From Yersinia enterocolitica subsp. enterocolitica (GTDB lineage Bacteria; Pseudomonadota; Gammaproteobacteria; Enterobacterales; Enterobacteriaceae): DNA of 64,000 nt. The notes beneath the pieces are model-generated. The model did not search any database, was not told the DNA's origin, and worked only from the letters and a program-made list of their open reading frames with translations. The stretch spans positions 4,494,410 to 4,558,409 of the forward strand of contig NZ_LR590469.1 of assembly GCF_901472495.1 (NCBI RefSeq), given 5' to 3'. This document shows positions 46,245 to 56,292 of this stretch, piece after piece; position 1 is the first letter of the stretch, and the number at the start of each line of letters is the position of its first letter. The translations under genes and the position numbers were made by a program.

Positions 46245-47111
46245 ATGATTGACGATATTGATGTATCTGTGGTTATTCCTGTCTATAACGCTGAGCGTTT
46301 TATTCGTACTGCTATTAGCTCGGTTTTATCTCAGGAATATGTAAATATTGAAGTGATAATAATTGATGATGGCTCTACTGATTCTAGCGGTAAAATAATA
46401 CAATCAATAAATGATGACAGAATAAAATATTTCAAAAAAGAAAATGGAGGAATTGTATCTGCTCTTAATTTTGCGATACCTAAAGTTCATGCAAATATAA
46501 TTGCTAGAATGGATGCTGACGATATAATGGAACCATTAAGGTTAAGAAAACAACTTGACTATATGGCAAGGTATAACTTAGACGTTGTTGGTGGGAATAT
46601 TAAGTTAATCGATGAAAATGACCGTATTATTGGAAGAAAAAAATTCCCGACTAATCACTTCGATATAATATCATCATTACCTTTTATTAACCCTCTTTGT
46701 CATCCTGCAACCATGATTAGGACGGCCGTATTAAAAAAAGCTAATGGGTATAGTTTAGGCACCGATGGAGCAGAGGATTTTGATTTATGGTGTAGATTAT
46801 CGAGAGTATGTACTTTTGGGAGCGTCCCTGAGGATTTACTTTCCTATAGATTAACATCTAACAGTATATCTCAAACATTACATTTACATCGAATATCTTT
46901 ATGTACTAATTCTATTAGAAAAAATATTCCTAACGCTCCAATAGTTTTTTATTCGTTTTCTTTGTATCTTTCAAAATCACTTGCTGTCCTTATTTATGCA
47001 GCTAAATATGCTTATATTACGAAATTTAAATCTTTCTATTATATGATTTCTGGATTTATCAGAGCATTAAATTTCTCATTTAAAATACATAAGGGAAAAA
47101 ATGAGTGTTAA
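46245..47111 (+). CDS. Family 2 glycosyltransferase
   Basis: 288 residues. Clear GT2 domain: VSVVIPVYNAERFIRTAISSVLSQ, IIDDGSTDSS, and RMDADDIMEP with the DxD motif; then FDLWCRLSR near the end of the catalytic domain and a hydrophobic tail. ATG 46245 is preferred to 46230, with GAG eight bases upstream. Overlaps the next gene by 11 bases. Confidence 0.85.
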   Translation: MIDDIDVSVVIPVYNAERFIRTAISSVLSQEYVNIEVIIIDDGSTDSSGKIIQSINDDRIKYFKKENGGIVSALNFAIPKVHANIIARMDADDIMEPLRLRKQLDYMARYNLDVVGGNIKLIDENDRIIGRKKFPTNHFDIISSLPFINPLCHPATMIRTAVLKKANGYSLGTDGAEDFDLWCRLSRVCTFGSVPEDLLSYRLTSNSISQTLHLHRISLCTNSIRKNIPNAPIVFYSFSLYLSKSLAVLIYAAKYAYITKFKSFYYMISGFIRALNFSFKIHKGKNEC

Positions 47112-47949
47112 CGTTCTTGTACAAGGGGGATTAGGTAATCAATTATTTCAGGTGGCATGGGCTTACTATTTGAAGGATAAGCTAAAGTTCGATGTTAATT
47201 TAAATGTGCATCTTTTTTATCAACAAAGGCAGCATTCTTCTGTCAGCTTTTTCTCCTTGCTGGGAGAATTAGAAACTATTCCTATTTCAGAAGAAAGAAT
47301 ACTTACTTTTAATGATGACCTACTATCTAAAATTATTAGATTTTCACTAAGAAAAATGAAGATTAATCATGTGCCAAATATTTTGATATATGATTATGAT
47401 GCTTTAAGTAGTTTAGACGATTGTTTGAAGATACCAATGCCTAATTATCACTATGGATATTTTCAATTTCCAGATGCTGCGCTATATTCTTCGGATTTTT
47501 TGAGAGTTAGCATAGCGAATAAACATGGCAATCTCATGGGAGATATTGGTAATAATATATCTGATCATGTTGGTATTCATATCCGCAGAGGTGATTTTGT
47601 TACATCCAGCAGCAAGTTACATGTTGCTAGTGATATTGAATATATAAGTAATGCAATTGAAAAGTTTCCGGGTAGACGTTTTATGGTTTTTTCAGATGAT
47701 ATTGATTGGTGTAAAAAACATTTACCGAAAATTAGTTCAATTGATTATTTTTCTGGGAAATCAGCAATCGAAGATTTTATTGGATTGATGTGTTGCCAAG
47801 ATTATATCTTGAGTGGAAGTACTTTTAGTTGGTGGGCCGCCATTCTTAATGGAAATAAATCAACTAAAGTTATTATTCCAAATTCAGATGCCCAGTTTAT
47901 GTCTGAGCAATCTAATAAAAAAATCGGTTGGAATTATGAACGAGTGTAA
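47101..47949 (+). CDS. Family 11 glycosyltransferase, probable alpha-1,2-fucosyltransferase
   Basis: 282 residues with the GT11 motifs VQGGLGNQLFQVAWA at the N-terminus, HIRRGDFV (GDP-fucose binding) and SGSTFSWWAAIL near the end. It would transfer L-fucose from GDP-L-fucose, made by gmd-fcl in the same cluster, in alpha-1,2 linkage; a related alpha-1,2 transfer of galactose has also been seen in the family. Good functional fit with its neighbours. Confidence 0.85.
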   Translation: MSVNVLVQGGLGNQLFQVAWAYYLKDKLKFDVNLNVHLFYQQRQHSSVSFFSLLGELETIPISEERILTFNDDLLSKIIRFSLRKMKINHVPNILIYDYDALSSLDDCLKIPMPNYHYGYFQFPDAALYSSDFLRVSIANKHGNLMGDIGNNISDHVGIHIRRGDFVTSSSKLHVASDIEYISNAIEKFPGRRFMVFSDDIDWCKKHLPKISSIDYFSGKSAIEDFIGLMCCQDYILSGSTFSWWAAILNGNKSTKVIIPNSDAQFMSEQSNKKIGWNYERV

Positions 47950-49012
47950 AAGTGTTTGTATTATACAAAACTCAATAAAGACCGTTGTTGTGTTTAGGCT
48001 ATCATATATTAAACAGTTACTATCTCGTGGGCATAAAGTATACTGTATTGCACCTAACGATGACAATGAGTCAGTTGATTGTCTAAAGAAATATGGTGTT
48101 ATAGTTATTACTACGGATAATGAACGTCTTTTATATAGATATTTTTTTATTAACCTATCATTGCTGTGGGTTTTATTCAAAGAGAAGTTTAAATTAACTG
48201 TGTCTTGTCATTTTCTTGTTACATTTATTTTCTCTATCCCATCAATTTTCTTTGCAAGAAAGACTGTTTGTTTTATTGAAGGTATCGGGACTTTTTTTAC
48301 AAAAAATAAAGGTTTTCTCAATATATTGAGATTATTGCTGACAAGAGGTGTTGGTAAAAGAATCTTCATGAACAAATATGAGAAGAATTTACTTGGTTGT
48401 GATGGTGATTTAGTGCTAGGTGGTATCGGCGTTGACATTGAGAGTTTTTGTTATAGCTATAAAATAAAAAAATGCTCGAGAAAAATAGAACTACTCTATG
48501 TTGGACGTTTAGTTGAAGATAAAGGTATTTTTTATATTATCGAGCTAATCAAGCATTTAAAGTTGGCTGGTGTAGACTTTACTCTTAATGTTGTTGGTGA
48601 TACTTACCCTGCTAACCCATCCTCTCTGACAGAAGATGATATAGCTAATTTAAAAGCTGAGTTTGAGGAAGACATAATTTTTCATGGCTATTTGTCTGAT
48701 CTTCGTCATATTTATGCAAAAACTGATGTTTTGCTTCTTTTGTCTAAACATGAAGGTTTTCCTGTCGTGGTTATGGAGGCTAACGCATGTGGTATTCCTG
48801 CAATATGTTATGCTGTGCCAGGCTGTATTGATGCCATTGAACATGGGGTCAATGGCTTCCTATTTAATGAGGGTGAAATCGAAGATATTGTGAAATTAAT
48901 TAGCACTCAAAATTTTTCTTTATTGGCAACACAATGTCGTAATTATGCAGAAAAAAATTTCAATCAAGTAATCAAGAATAGAGCTATTATTGAGGCGATA
49001 GAATCGTTATGA
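47936..49012 (+). CDS. Family 4 glycosyltransferase
   Basis: 358 residues, GT-B fold. C-terminal domain: ELLYVGRLVEDKGIFYIIELIKHL, VVGDTYP, FHGYLSDLRHIYAKTDVLLLLSKHEGFPVVVMEANACGIPAICYAVPGC with the E-x7-E type motif. N-terminal IIQNSIKTVVVFRLSYIKQLLSRGH is the acceptor domain. Start at 47936 (MNECKSV) overlaps the previous gene by 14 bases; the longer frame from 47813 is a shadow of it. It resembles WcaL/WbyK-type transferases. Specificity unknown, with mannose or galactose plausible. Confidence 0.83.
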   Translation: MNECKSVCIIQNSIKTVVVFRLSYIKQLLSRGHKVYCIAPNDDNESVDCLKKYGVIVITTDNERLLYRYFFINLSLLWVLFKEKFKLTVSCHFLVTFIFSIPSIFFARKTVCFIEGIGTFFTKNKGFLNILRLLLTRGVGKRIFMNKYEKNLLGCDGDLVLGGIGVDIESFCYSYKIKKCSRKIELLYVGRLVEDKGIFYIIELIKHLKLAGVDFTLNVVGDTYPANPSSLTEDDIANLKAEFEEDIIFHGYLSDLRHIYAKTDVLLLLSKHEGFPVVVMEANACGIPAICYAVPGCIDAIEHGVNGFLFNEGEIEDIVKLISTQNFSLLATQCRNYAEKNFNQVIKNRAIIEAIESL

Positions 49013-50127
49013 AAAAGGCATTAATCACAGGTATTACTGGCCAGGATGGATCTTATTTAGCTGAGTTTTTGTTAGAAAAAGGCTATCAAGTTCATGGTAT
49101 TAAACGCCGTTCATCTTCTTTTAATACAAGCCGTATTGATCATATTTATCAAGACCCTCATGAAGTAAACCCTCATTTCTTTTTACATTACGGTGACTTG
49201 ACTGATACTTCTAATCTAATCCGCCTGGTAAAAGAAATTCAACCTGACGAAATCTATAACTTAGGTGCTCAATCTCATGTGGCTGTTTCATTTGAATCAC
49301 CTGAGTATACCGCAGATGTAGATGCTATGGGTACATTGCGTTTGTTAGAGGCAGTACGTATCAATGGGTTAGAACATAAAACTCGTTTTTACCAGGCTTC
49401 TACGTCAGAGCTTTACGGCTTGGTTCAAGAAATTCCGCAGCGAGAAACCACACCATTTTATCCCCGCTCTCCGTATGCAGTTGCGAAGATGTATGCTTAC
49501 TGGATTACAGTAAATTACCGTGAATCCTATGGCATGTATGCCTGTAATGGAATTTTATTCAACCATGAATCTCCTCGCCGTGGGGAAACGTTTGTTACTC
49601 GTAAAATTACTCGGGCTATTGCTAACATAGCACTCGGATTAGAAGATTGCTTGTATCTAGGGAATATGGATTCTCTGCGGGATTGGGGCCATGCGAAAGA
49701 TTATGTTCGTATGCAATGGATGATGCTGCAGCAAGACCAACCTGAAGATTTTGTTATTGCAACTGGTAAACAGATTACGGTTCGCGAATTTGTTCGGATG
49801 TCTGCAAAAGAAGCGGGAATAGAAATTGAATTTTCAGGCAAAGGAATTGATGAGATTGCTACTATATCTGCAATCAGCGATGAGTATGCAACTTCAGCAA
49901 AAGTAGGTGATATTATTGTTCGAGTCGATCCTCGATACTTTCGCCCTGCTGAAGTAGAAACACTTTTAGGTGATCCATCGAAGGCCAAAGAAAAGTTAGG
50001 CTGGGTTCCCGAGATAACTGTTGAAGAGATGTGCGCTGAAATGGTCGCTGGCGATTTACAGCAGGCTAAGCAGCATGCTTTGCTCAAAGCCAACGGTTTT
50101 GATGTATCCATTACTTTAGAGAGCTAA
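49009..50127 (+). CDS. gmd: Gmd, GDP-mannose 4,6-dehydratase
   Basis: 372 residues. Converts GDP-D-mannose to GDP-4-keto-6-deoxymannose, the first step to GDP-L-fucose. GITGQDGSYLAEFLLEKGY binds NADP, STSELYG holds the catalytic Thr, and YPRSPYAVAKMYAYW holds the Tyr and Lys. Start overlaps the previous stop by four bases (ATGA). Base composition is less AT-rich than the glycosyltransferases, showing a more conserved nucleotide-sugar block. Confidence 0.96.
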   Translation: MKKALITGITGQDGSYLAEFLLEKGYQVHGIKRRSSSFNTSRIDHIYQDPHEVNPHFFLHYGDLTDTSNLIRLVKEIQPDEIYNLGAQSHVAVSFESPEYTADVDAMGTLRLLEAVRINGLEHKTRFYQASTSELYGLVQEIPQRETTPFYPRSPYAVAKMYAYWITVNYRESYGMYACNGILFNHESPRRGETFVTRKITRAIANIALGLEDCLYLGNMDSLRDWGHAKDYVRMQWMMLQQDQPEDFVIATGKQITVREFVRMSAKEAGIEIEFSGKGIDEIATISAISDEYATSAKVGDIIVRVDPRYFRPAEVETLLGDPSKAKEKLGWVPEITVEEMCAEMVAGDLQQAKQHALLKANGFDVSITLES

Positions 50128-50132
50128 TACTG

Positions 50133-51099
50133 ATGGTTATGAAGCGCGTATTTGTGGCAGGGCACCGAGGCATGGTTGGGTCAGCGATTGTCCGTCAGTT
50201 AAAAGGTCGTAGTGATATTGAATTAATTCTTAAAGCCCGCGCAGAATTAGATTTAATGTCTCAATCAGCTGTGCAGGCATTTTTTACTGCGGAGGCAATT
50301 GATGAGGTTTACCTTGCAGCGGCGAAAGTAGGAGGAATCCAGGCCAATAACAATTATCCCGCAGAATTCATTTATGAAAACCTGATGATCGAATGTAATA
50401 TTATTAATGCAGCTCATATGGCGGGCATACATAAATTACTTTTCCTCGGTTCATCATGTATTTATCCCAAGATGGCGGACCAGCCTATGAGCGAGTCGAC
50501 ACTGCTTACTGGCGTGCTGGAACCAACGAATGAACCTTATGCAATCGCCAAGATAGCCGGTATTAAATTGTGTGGAATCGTACAATCGGCAATATAACCG
50601 TGATTACCGCAGCGTGATGCCAACTAATCTCTATGGTGAAAATGACAACTTCCATCCTGATAATTCTCATGTTATTCCTGCATTGTTACGTCGGTTTCAT
50701 GAAGCAAAAATGCGTAATGACAATGAAATAATTGTTTGGGGAAGTGGTAAACCGATGCGCGAGTTCTTACATGTAGATGATATGGCTGCTGCCAGCATCT
50801 ATGTGATGGAACTGGCAGATGATATCTATGCTGCTAATACTCAGCCAATGTTATCGCATATTAATGTTGGAACGGGTATTGATTGTACTATTCGTGAATT
50901 AGCAGAAACGATTGCTCAAGTGGTTGGCTTTTCAGGTAAATTAGTTTTTGACTCAAGTAAACCAGATGGCGCACCTCGTAAGCTGATGGATGTAAGTCGT
51001 TTGGATAAATTAGGCTGGCGGTATCAAATTTCCTTGGAAAAAGGTTTAAAGATGACCTATCAATGGTTCTTGGATAATCAAAATAACTTTAGGAAGTAA
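50133..51099 (+). pseudogene. fcl: Fcl, GDP-L-fucose synthase, one-base frameshift
   Basis: Epimerase-reductase completing GDP-L-fucose. The frame from 50133 (RVFVAGHRGMVGSAIV, then NEPYAIAKIAGIKLC with the YxxxK pair) breaks at about 50574, where TGTGGAATCG has one G too many. Removing it restores ESYNRQYNRDYRSVMPTNLYG and a full protein of 321 residues, the exact E. coli length. Everything after the break is conserved, so the lesion is either very recent or a sequencing error. Confidence 0.88.
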
Positions 51100-51105
51100 C
51101 TGCGC

Positions 51106-53886
51106 ATGCTATTACCTGTAATTATGGCTGGGGGGGCTGGCAGCCGCTTGTGGCCGCTATCTCGAACCCATTACCCCAAGCAATTCTTGGCTCTTACGTC
51201 AGAGTTGAGTATGTTCCAAGAAACCTTACTTAGATTGGGAAATCTCCCCCATCTTTCACCATTAGTGATATGTAATGCAGAACATAGGTTTATTATTGCT
51301 GAGCAACTTAGGCAGCAAAATTTATTGCATAGCGGCATAGTATTGGAGCCTATTGGGCGTAATACAGCACCTGCAATTGCCTTGGCTGCGCTACTTGCCA
51401 CATCAAATGGTGAGGACCCGATATTATTGGTACTAGCAGCTGATCATGTCATACAGGATAAGCCTGCATTCATTAGTGCTATTCAACTTGCAGAGCCTCT
51501 TGCAGAAATGGGTAAGTTGGTCACTTTTGGAATAGTTCCTAATACACCTGAAACTGGGTATGGCTATATCCGACAAGGTAAGCAGATCGAAGGAGGAGCT
51601 TTTCAGGTTGACTCTTTTGTCGAGAAACCTGATTTAGCCAAAGCAGAGCAATATTTATCATCTGGTGATTATTACTGGAATAGTGGGATGTTTGTATTCA
51701 AAGCATCTCGTTATTTGCAAGAGTTGGAAAAGCATCGGCCAGATATTTTTGAAGCCTGTAAAAGTGCCATTGCCGGACAACGCAAGGATCTAGATTTTAT
51801 TCGCCTTGATGAGGCTGCATTTTACAGCTGTCCCGATGAGTCCATCGATTATGCAGTCATGGAAAGAACAAGCGATGCTGTCGTGGTTCCGATGAATGCG
51901 CAATGGAGTGATGTCGGGTGTTGGTCTGCGCTCTGGGAAATCAATGATAAAGATAGCCATGGTAATGTGGTTCGTGGCGACGTATTAACGGAAGATACAA
52001 ACAATAGCTATATCTACTCTCAGAATAGATTAGTAGCCACTGTCGGTATTAATGATTTAATTATTGTCGAAACCAAAGATGCTTTATTGGTGGCGAATAA
52101 GAATAAAGTTCAAAGCGTTAAAGAAATCGTTGGGCAACTTAAACTTGGCTCGCGACTTGAATATCTCCAGCATAAGGAAGTCTATCGACCTTGGGGGTCG
52201 CATGATGCGATTGCTGAAGGTGTCCGATATCATGTACAGCATGTAACAATCAAACCGGGACAACGGACTGCGACTCAAATTCATCATCATCGAGCTGAAC
52301 ACTGGGTTGTCGTCTCTGGGACGGCCAGAGTATATAGAGACAACGAAAGTTATTTAGTGACAGAGAATGAGTCAACCTATATTGCTGTTGGAGTGGCTCA
52401 CTCTATTGAGAATCCAGGAAAACTTCCTCTGGAAATTATAGAGGTTCGTACTGGAAGTTACTTAGAAGAAGATGATATTGTTCGAATTGAGCATAAAAAT
52501 ATAGAGCTAGAAATCATGAGTGCACTAAGTTGTTTTAAAGCCTACGATATTCGTGGTCGATTAGGTGATGAATTAAATGAAGATATTGCTTACAGAATAG
52601 GCCGGGCATACGGCGAGTTTGAAAAGCCTAAGAGAGTAGTCGTTGGTGGCGATGTCAGATTGACCAGTGAAAGTCTAAAATTAGCACTGTCGCGTGGTTT
52701 ACAAGATGCCGGTGTTGATGTATTAGATATTGGTTTATCTGGTACGGAAGAGATATATTTTTCAACTTTCCATTTAGATGTTGATGGTGGAATAGAAGTA
52801 ACTGCCAGTCATAATCCAATCGATTATAATGGTATGAAGTTAGTTCGAAAGAACGCTTGCCCTATTAGTGGTGATACTGGTTTACGAAATATCCAGCATT
52901 TAGCAGAAATTAATAAATTTCCACCAGTAGAACCATCAATGAAGGGTAGTTATGATAAAATATCGATTATTGATGACTATATTGACCATTTGATGGGATA
53001 TGTAAATCCGTCTTTATTTAAGCCCTTGAGGTTAGTTGTTAATAGTGGAAATGGCGCTGCAGGGCATGTAATTGATGCGTTAGAGAAACGCTTTACTGCT
53101 TTAGATATTCCTATTACCTTGATTAAAATCCATAACGAGCCAGATGGCACTTTCCCTCATGGTATTCCCAATCCATTATTACCTGAATGTCGGCAAGATA
53201 CAACGGATGCGGTGTTAGCCAATGGTGCTGATATGGGGATCGCTTTTGATGGTGATTTTGATCGCTGCTTCTTTTTTAACCATAACGGGGATTTTATTGA
53301 AGGGTATTATATTGTAGGTCTTTTGGCTGAGTTCTTTCTTCAAAAAGATGGTTTTAGTAAGATAATTCATGACCCACGTTTAACTTGGAATACAATAGAT
53401 ATTGTCAATTCTTCCGGAGGAAAAGCGATAATGTCTAAAACTGGCCATGCTTTTATTAAAGAGCGCATGCGGAAAGAAGATGCAATTTATGGTGGTGAAA
53501 TGAGTGCTCATCACTATTTTCGTGATTTTGCTTATTGTGACTCAGGAATGATTCCATGGTTACTTATTTCAGAGATTATATCTGTCAAAGGAAAGAGTTT
53601 AGAACAATTAGTAAAAGAACGTATGAAGGCCTATCCTGCGTCAGGAGAGATAAATTCCCTACTAATTGATCCAATATCTGCGATTGCAAGAGTTCGTGCT
53701 GCATATGAAGCCAAGGCTATTAAGATTGATGAGATCGATGGCATTAGTATGGAGTTTGCAGAGTGGCGCTTCAATTTACGTAGTTCAAACACGGAATCTG
53801 TTGTTAGATTAAATGTTGAATCAAGGTGTGATACTAAACTAATGAACGAAGAAACTTCAAATATTTTACGCATATTAAGAGAGTGA
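51106..53886 (+). CDS. manC-manB: ManC-ManB fusion: mannose-1-phosphate guanylyltransferase and phosphomannomutase
   Basis: One open frame of 926 residues. Residues 1 to about 466 are ManC: MAGGAGSRLWPLSRTHYPKQFL, FVEKPDLAKAEQYL, and a C-terminal cupin with HHHRAEHW, making GDP-mannose. From Met471 (52516) it is ManB: MSALSCFKAYDIRG, the phosphoserine loop TASHNP near 567 and metal loop DGDFDR near 715, making mannose-1-phosphate. The two are normally separate genes. A run of five A (52494-52498) precedes the junction; four A would give a TAG stop for ManC after about 468 residues. Confidence 0.9.
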   Translation: MLLPVIMAGGAGSRLWPLSRTHYPKQFLALTSELSMFQETLLRLGNLPHLSPLVICNAEHRFIIAEQLRQQNLLHSGIVLEPIGRNTAPAIALAALLATSNGEDPILLVLAADHVIQDKPAFISAIQLAEPLAEMGKLVTFGIVPNTPETGYGYIRQGKQIEGGAFQVDSFVEKPDLAKAEQYLSSGDYYWNSGMFVFKASRYLQELEKHRPDIFEACKSAIAGQRKDLDFIRLDEAAFYSCPDESIDYAVMERTSDAVVVPMNAQWSDVGCWSALWEINDKDSHGNVVRGDVLTEDTNNSYIYSQNRLVATVGINDLIIVETKDALLVANKNKVQSVKEIVGQLKLGSRLEYLQHKEVYRPWGSHDAIAEGVRYHVQHVTIKPGQRTATQIHHHRAEHWVVVSGTARVYRDNESYLVTENESTYIAVGVAHSIENPGKLPLEIIEVRTGSYLEEDDIVRIEHKNIELEIMSALSCFKAYDIRGRLGDELNEDIAYRIGRAYGEFEKPKRVVVGGDVRLTSESLKLALSRGLQDAGVDVLDIGLSGTEEIYFSTFHLDVDGGIEVTASHNPIDYNGMKLVRKNACPISGDTGLRNIQHLAEINKFPPVEPSMKGSYDKISIIDDYIDHLMGYVNPSLFKPLRLVVNSGNGAAGHVIDALEKRFTALDIPITLIKIHNEPDGTFPHGIPNPLLPECRQDTTDAVLANGADMGIAFDGDFDRCFFFNHNGDFIEGYYIVGLLAEFFLQKDGFSKIIHDPRLTWNTIDIVNSSGGKAIMSKTGHAFIKERMRKEDAIYGGEMSAHHYFRDFAYCDSGMIPWLLISEIISVKGKSLEQLVKERMKAYPASGEINSLLIDPISAIARVRAAYEAKAIKIDEIDGISMEFAEWRFNLRSSNTESVVRLNVESRCDTKLMNEETSNILRILRE

Positions 53887-53947
53887 TTATGATTTCTATT
53901 TGACTTGTTGAATAATATTTTTGTATCAATGATAAAATAGGATATTT

Positions 53948-54962
53948 ATGTCTATATTAATTACTGGTGGTGCTGGATATATAGGTTCTCATACAGTGCT
54001 TACATTGTTGGAACAAGGAAGGAATGTTGTTGTTCTTGATAATCTAATTAATTCATCAGCAGAGTCCTTAGCCAGAGTCTCAAAGATTTGTGGACGAAAA
54101 CCTAATTTTTATCATGGCGATATACTTGATAGATCATGTCTTAAGCTTATTTTTTCAAGTCATAAAATTGATTCGGTTATCCATTTTGCAGGTTTGAAAT
54201 CAGTAGGTGAGTCAGTTGAAAAACCTATTGAGTATTATCAAAACAATGTAGTTGGTTCTATTACTTTACTTGAGGAAATGTGTTTAGCTTAATGTCAAAA
54301 AATTAATATTCAGCTCTTCAGCAACAAGTATATGGTGAGCCTGAATTCGTTCCGTTGACTGAAAAAGCTAGAATTGGCGGGACGACTAACCCATATGGCA
54401 CTTCAAAGTGATGGTAGAGCAAATATTAAAAGATTTCTCTTTAGCTCATCCCGACTATTCAATAACAGCGTTGCGTTATTTTAATCCAGTAGGCGCTCAT
54501 CCTTCTGGTTTAATTGGTGAGGATCCTAACGGAAAACCCAATAATTTATTACCATTCATAACCCAGGTTTGCCATTGGCAAATTATCTAAACTATTAGTG
54601 TATGGTAATGACTACGATACACCAGATGGGTCTGGTATTAAGAGATTATATTCATGTTATGGATCTCGCTGAAGGGCACCTTAGTACTTTAATTAACTTG
54701 ACCTCAGGATTTCGTATATACAATTTAGGAACCGGAGTTGGCTATTCTGTTTTTGCATATGATTAAGGAATTTGAGCGTATTACGGGTAAGAATATTCCA
54801 TTTTGACATTGTTAGCCGTAGGCCTGGTGATATAGCTGAGTGTTGGGCAAGCCCTGAACTAGCACATCTAGAGTTAGTTGGTATGCAAAAAGAACTTTAG
54901 TTGATATGCTTCAGGACGCTTGGAAATGGCAAAAAATGAATCCTAATGGTTATAACTGTTAG
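53948..54962 (+). pseudogene. gne: Gne/GalE-type UDP-hexose(NAc) 4-epimerase, with eight indels
   Basis: Extended SDR epimerase: SILITGGAGYIGSHTVLTLLE, then fragments of SSSATVYGEPE, NPYGTSK, ITALRYFNPVGAHPSG and WASPELA. Read as given, it stops at 54292, but by eye I count eight single-base indels (extra bases near 54290, 54327, 54569, 54640, 54752 and 54803; missing bases near 54406 and 54877). Correcting them gives exactly 336 conserved residues. In Y. enterocolitica O:8 the gene at this place is Gne, which makes UDP-GalNAc for the first sugar of the repeat. Confidence 0.82.
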
Positions 54963-55010
54963 TTATTATTTACAATGTTTTTCTTAATTTAATTGGTATG
55001 GGTAAAATTG

Positions 55011-56104
55011 ATGAGTGATAGATCACAGGGTAATGATAAAAAACCATCCCCCGTTTGGAAAGTATATATTGCCTTCAAATAAAGAAGAAGTAGACCTTAT
55101 AGAGATAATTTCAATAATATTTAGATCATCCAAGTTGATCTTTATTGTACTCGCTATATTTACTCTTGTGGGTGGAGGGGTTGTGTTTTTTTTCTCCAAA
55201 AGAATGGACTAGTTATGCAATAGTATCAGTTACTTCTGATGGTAAGATGCAACCACTTGAATCTATTGAGTCATCATTATCAGTGCTTAATATTGATTTG
55301 AATATTACCGCAGATGATCTGCTCCATGGATTTCAGGAAATACTACTCTTCTAAAGATATGTTGAGTAAATATATGTCCAAAGAGAAGGTTAACGCTAAT
55401 AATTTTGCTGGGTTAAAGGCAAGAATATAAATTCAGATAGTGATGTTAAAGGTAATTACATTCTTACTTATAGTTCTAATTTAGAATATGGGTTAAAAGA
55501 TGTTTTCACAGGTTATGTTAATTATATTAACCGGAAAGTTAATGATAATCTTAATGACCAAATTAAATTCACCATAGATACAGCTAAAAAGATGGCCACT
55601 GAAGAAATATAATTTAGCTTTACAACAGGTTGAGAATGAACATAAAAATCAGAATCCAGAGATTAGAATACGCAGCTTCGATAGCTAAAGCGGCTGGTTT
55701 GCAGAAGCCAGCTATTGGTGCATTTGATATTTCTGCTAGTAGTAATAATTATCCAATATCCATGGGGTATGATTTATTAAATAGGCAGCTAGAAATTGAG
55801 AGGTCTATAACTGATCTCACAAGTGTTAATGCTGATTTATTGAATAAAAAACTCTACCTGAATAAAATAACCGCATTACAACCTGTTGTTATAGATGTCC
55901 CAACATTTAATTACTTGCAGGAGCCATCGGATCCACTACAGCATAGTGTCCCATCTGAACCAAATACTTCAAAATAGTAGAAAAGGTTTATTGACGATTA
56001 TTTCATTTAGTTTTATTGGTTTAATTGGTTCTATTACATTTGTATTGATGCGTTTTTTTGTTCGTGAGCGTCATAATTCCAGATTAGAACCACCAAAAAA
56101 ATAA
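55011..56104 (+). pseudogene. wzz: Wzz, O-antigen chain-length regulator, with about seven indels
   Basis: Two-helix periplasmic co-polymerase. TM1 reads SSKLIFIVLAIFTLVGGGVV, the periplasmic part includes RLEYAASIAKAAGLQKPAI and the proline-rich stretch before TM2 (LLTIISFSFIGLIGSITFVLM). The frame is broken about seven times, mostly by one extra base (for example near 55055, 55204, 55341, 55610 and 55972). Net correction gives about 362 residues. Conservation across the breaks argues for sequencing error. It sets O-chain length together with Wzy. Confidence 0.8.
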
Positions 56105-56292
56105 ATTTATTATGCTCAGATAAAGAACTGTCGTGTTATAAAATACTAATTTTTTCATACGTATGCTTAATCTATCAGCGTATATTATGCTTACTGTAAC
56201 AGACTATTTTGGTATTACTACTTATGTATGCCAGAGATTTTATCTCTGGTCTCCTTTTTTTATCTTCCCATTTCAATTTTTTACTCAAAACA

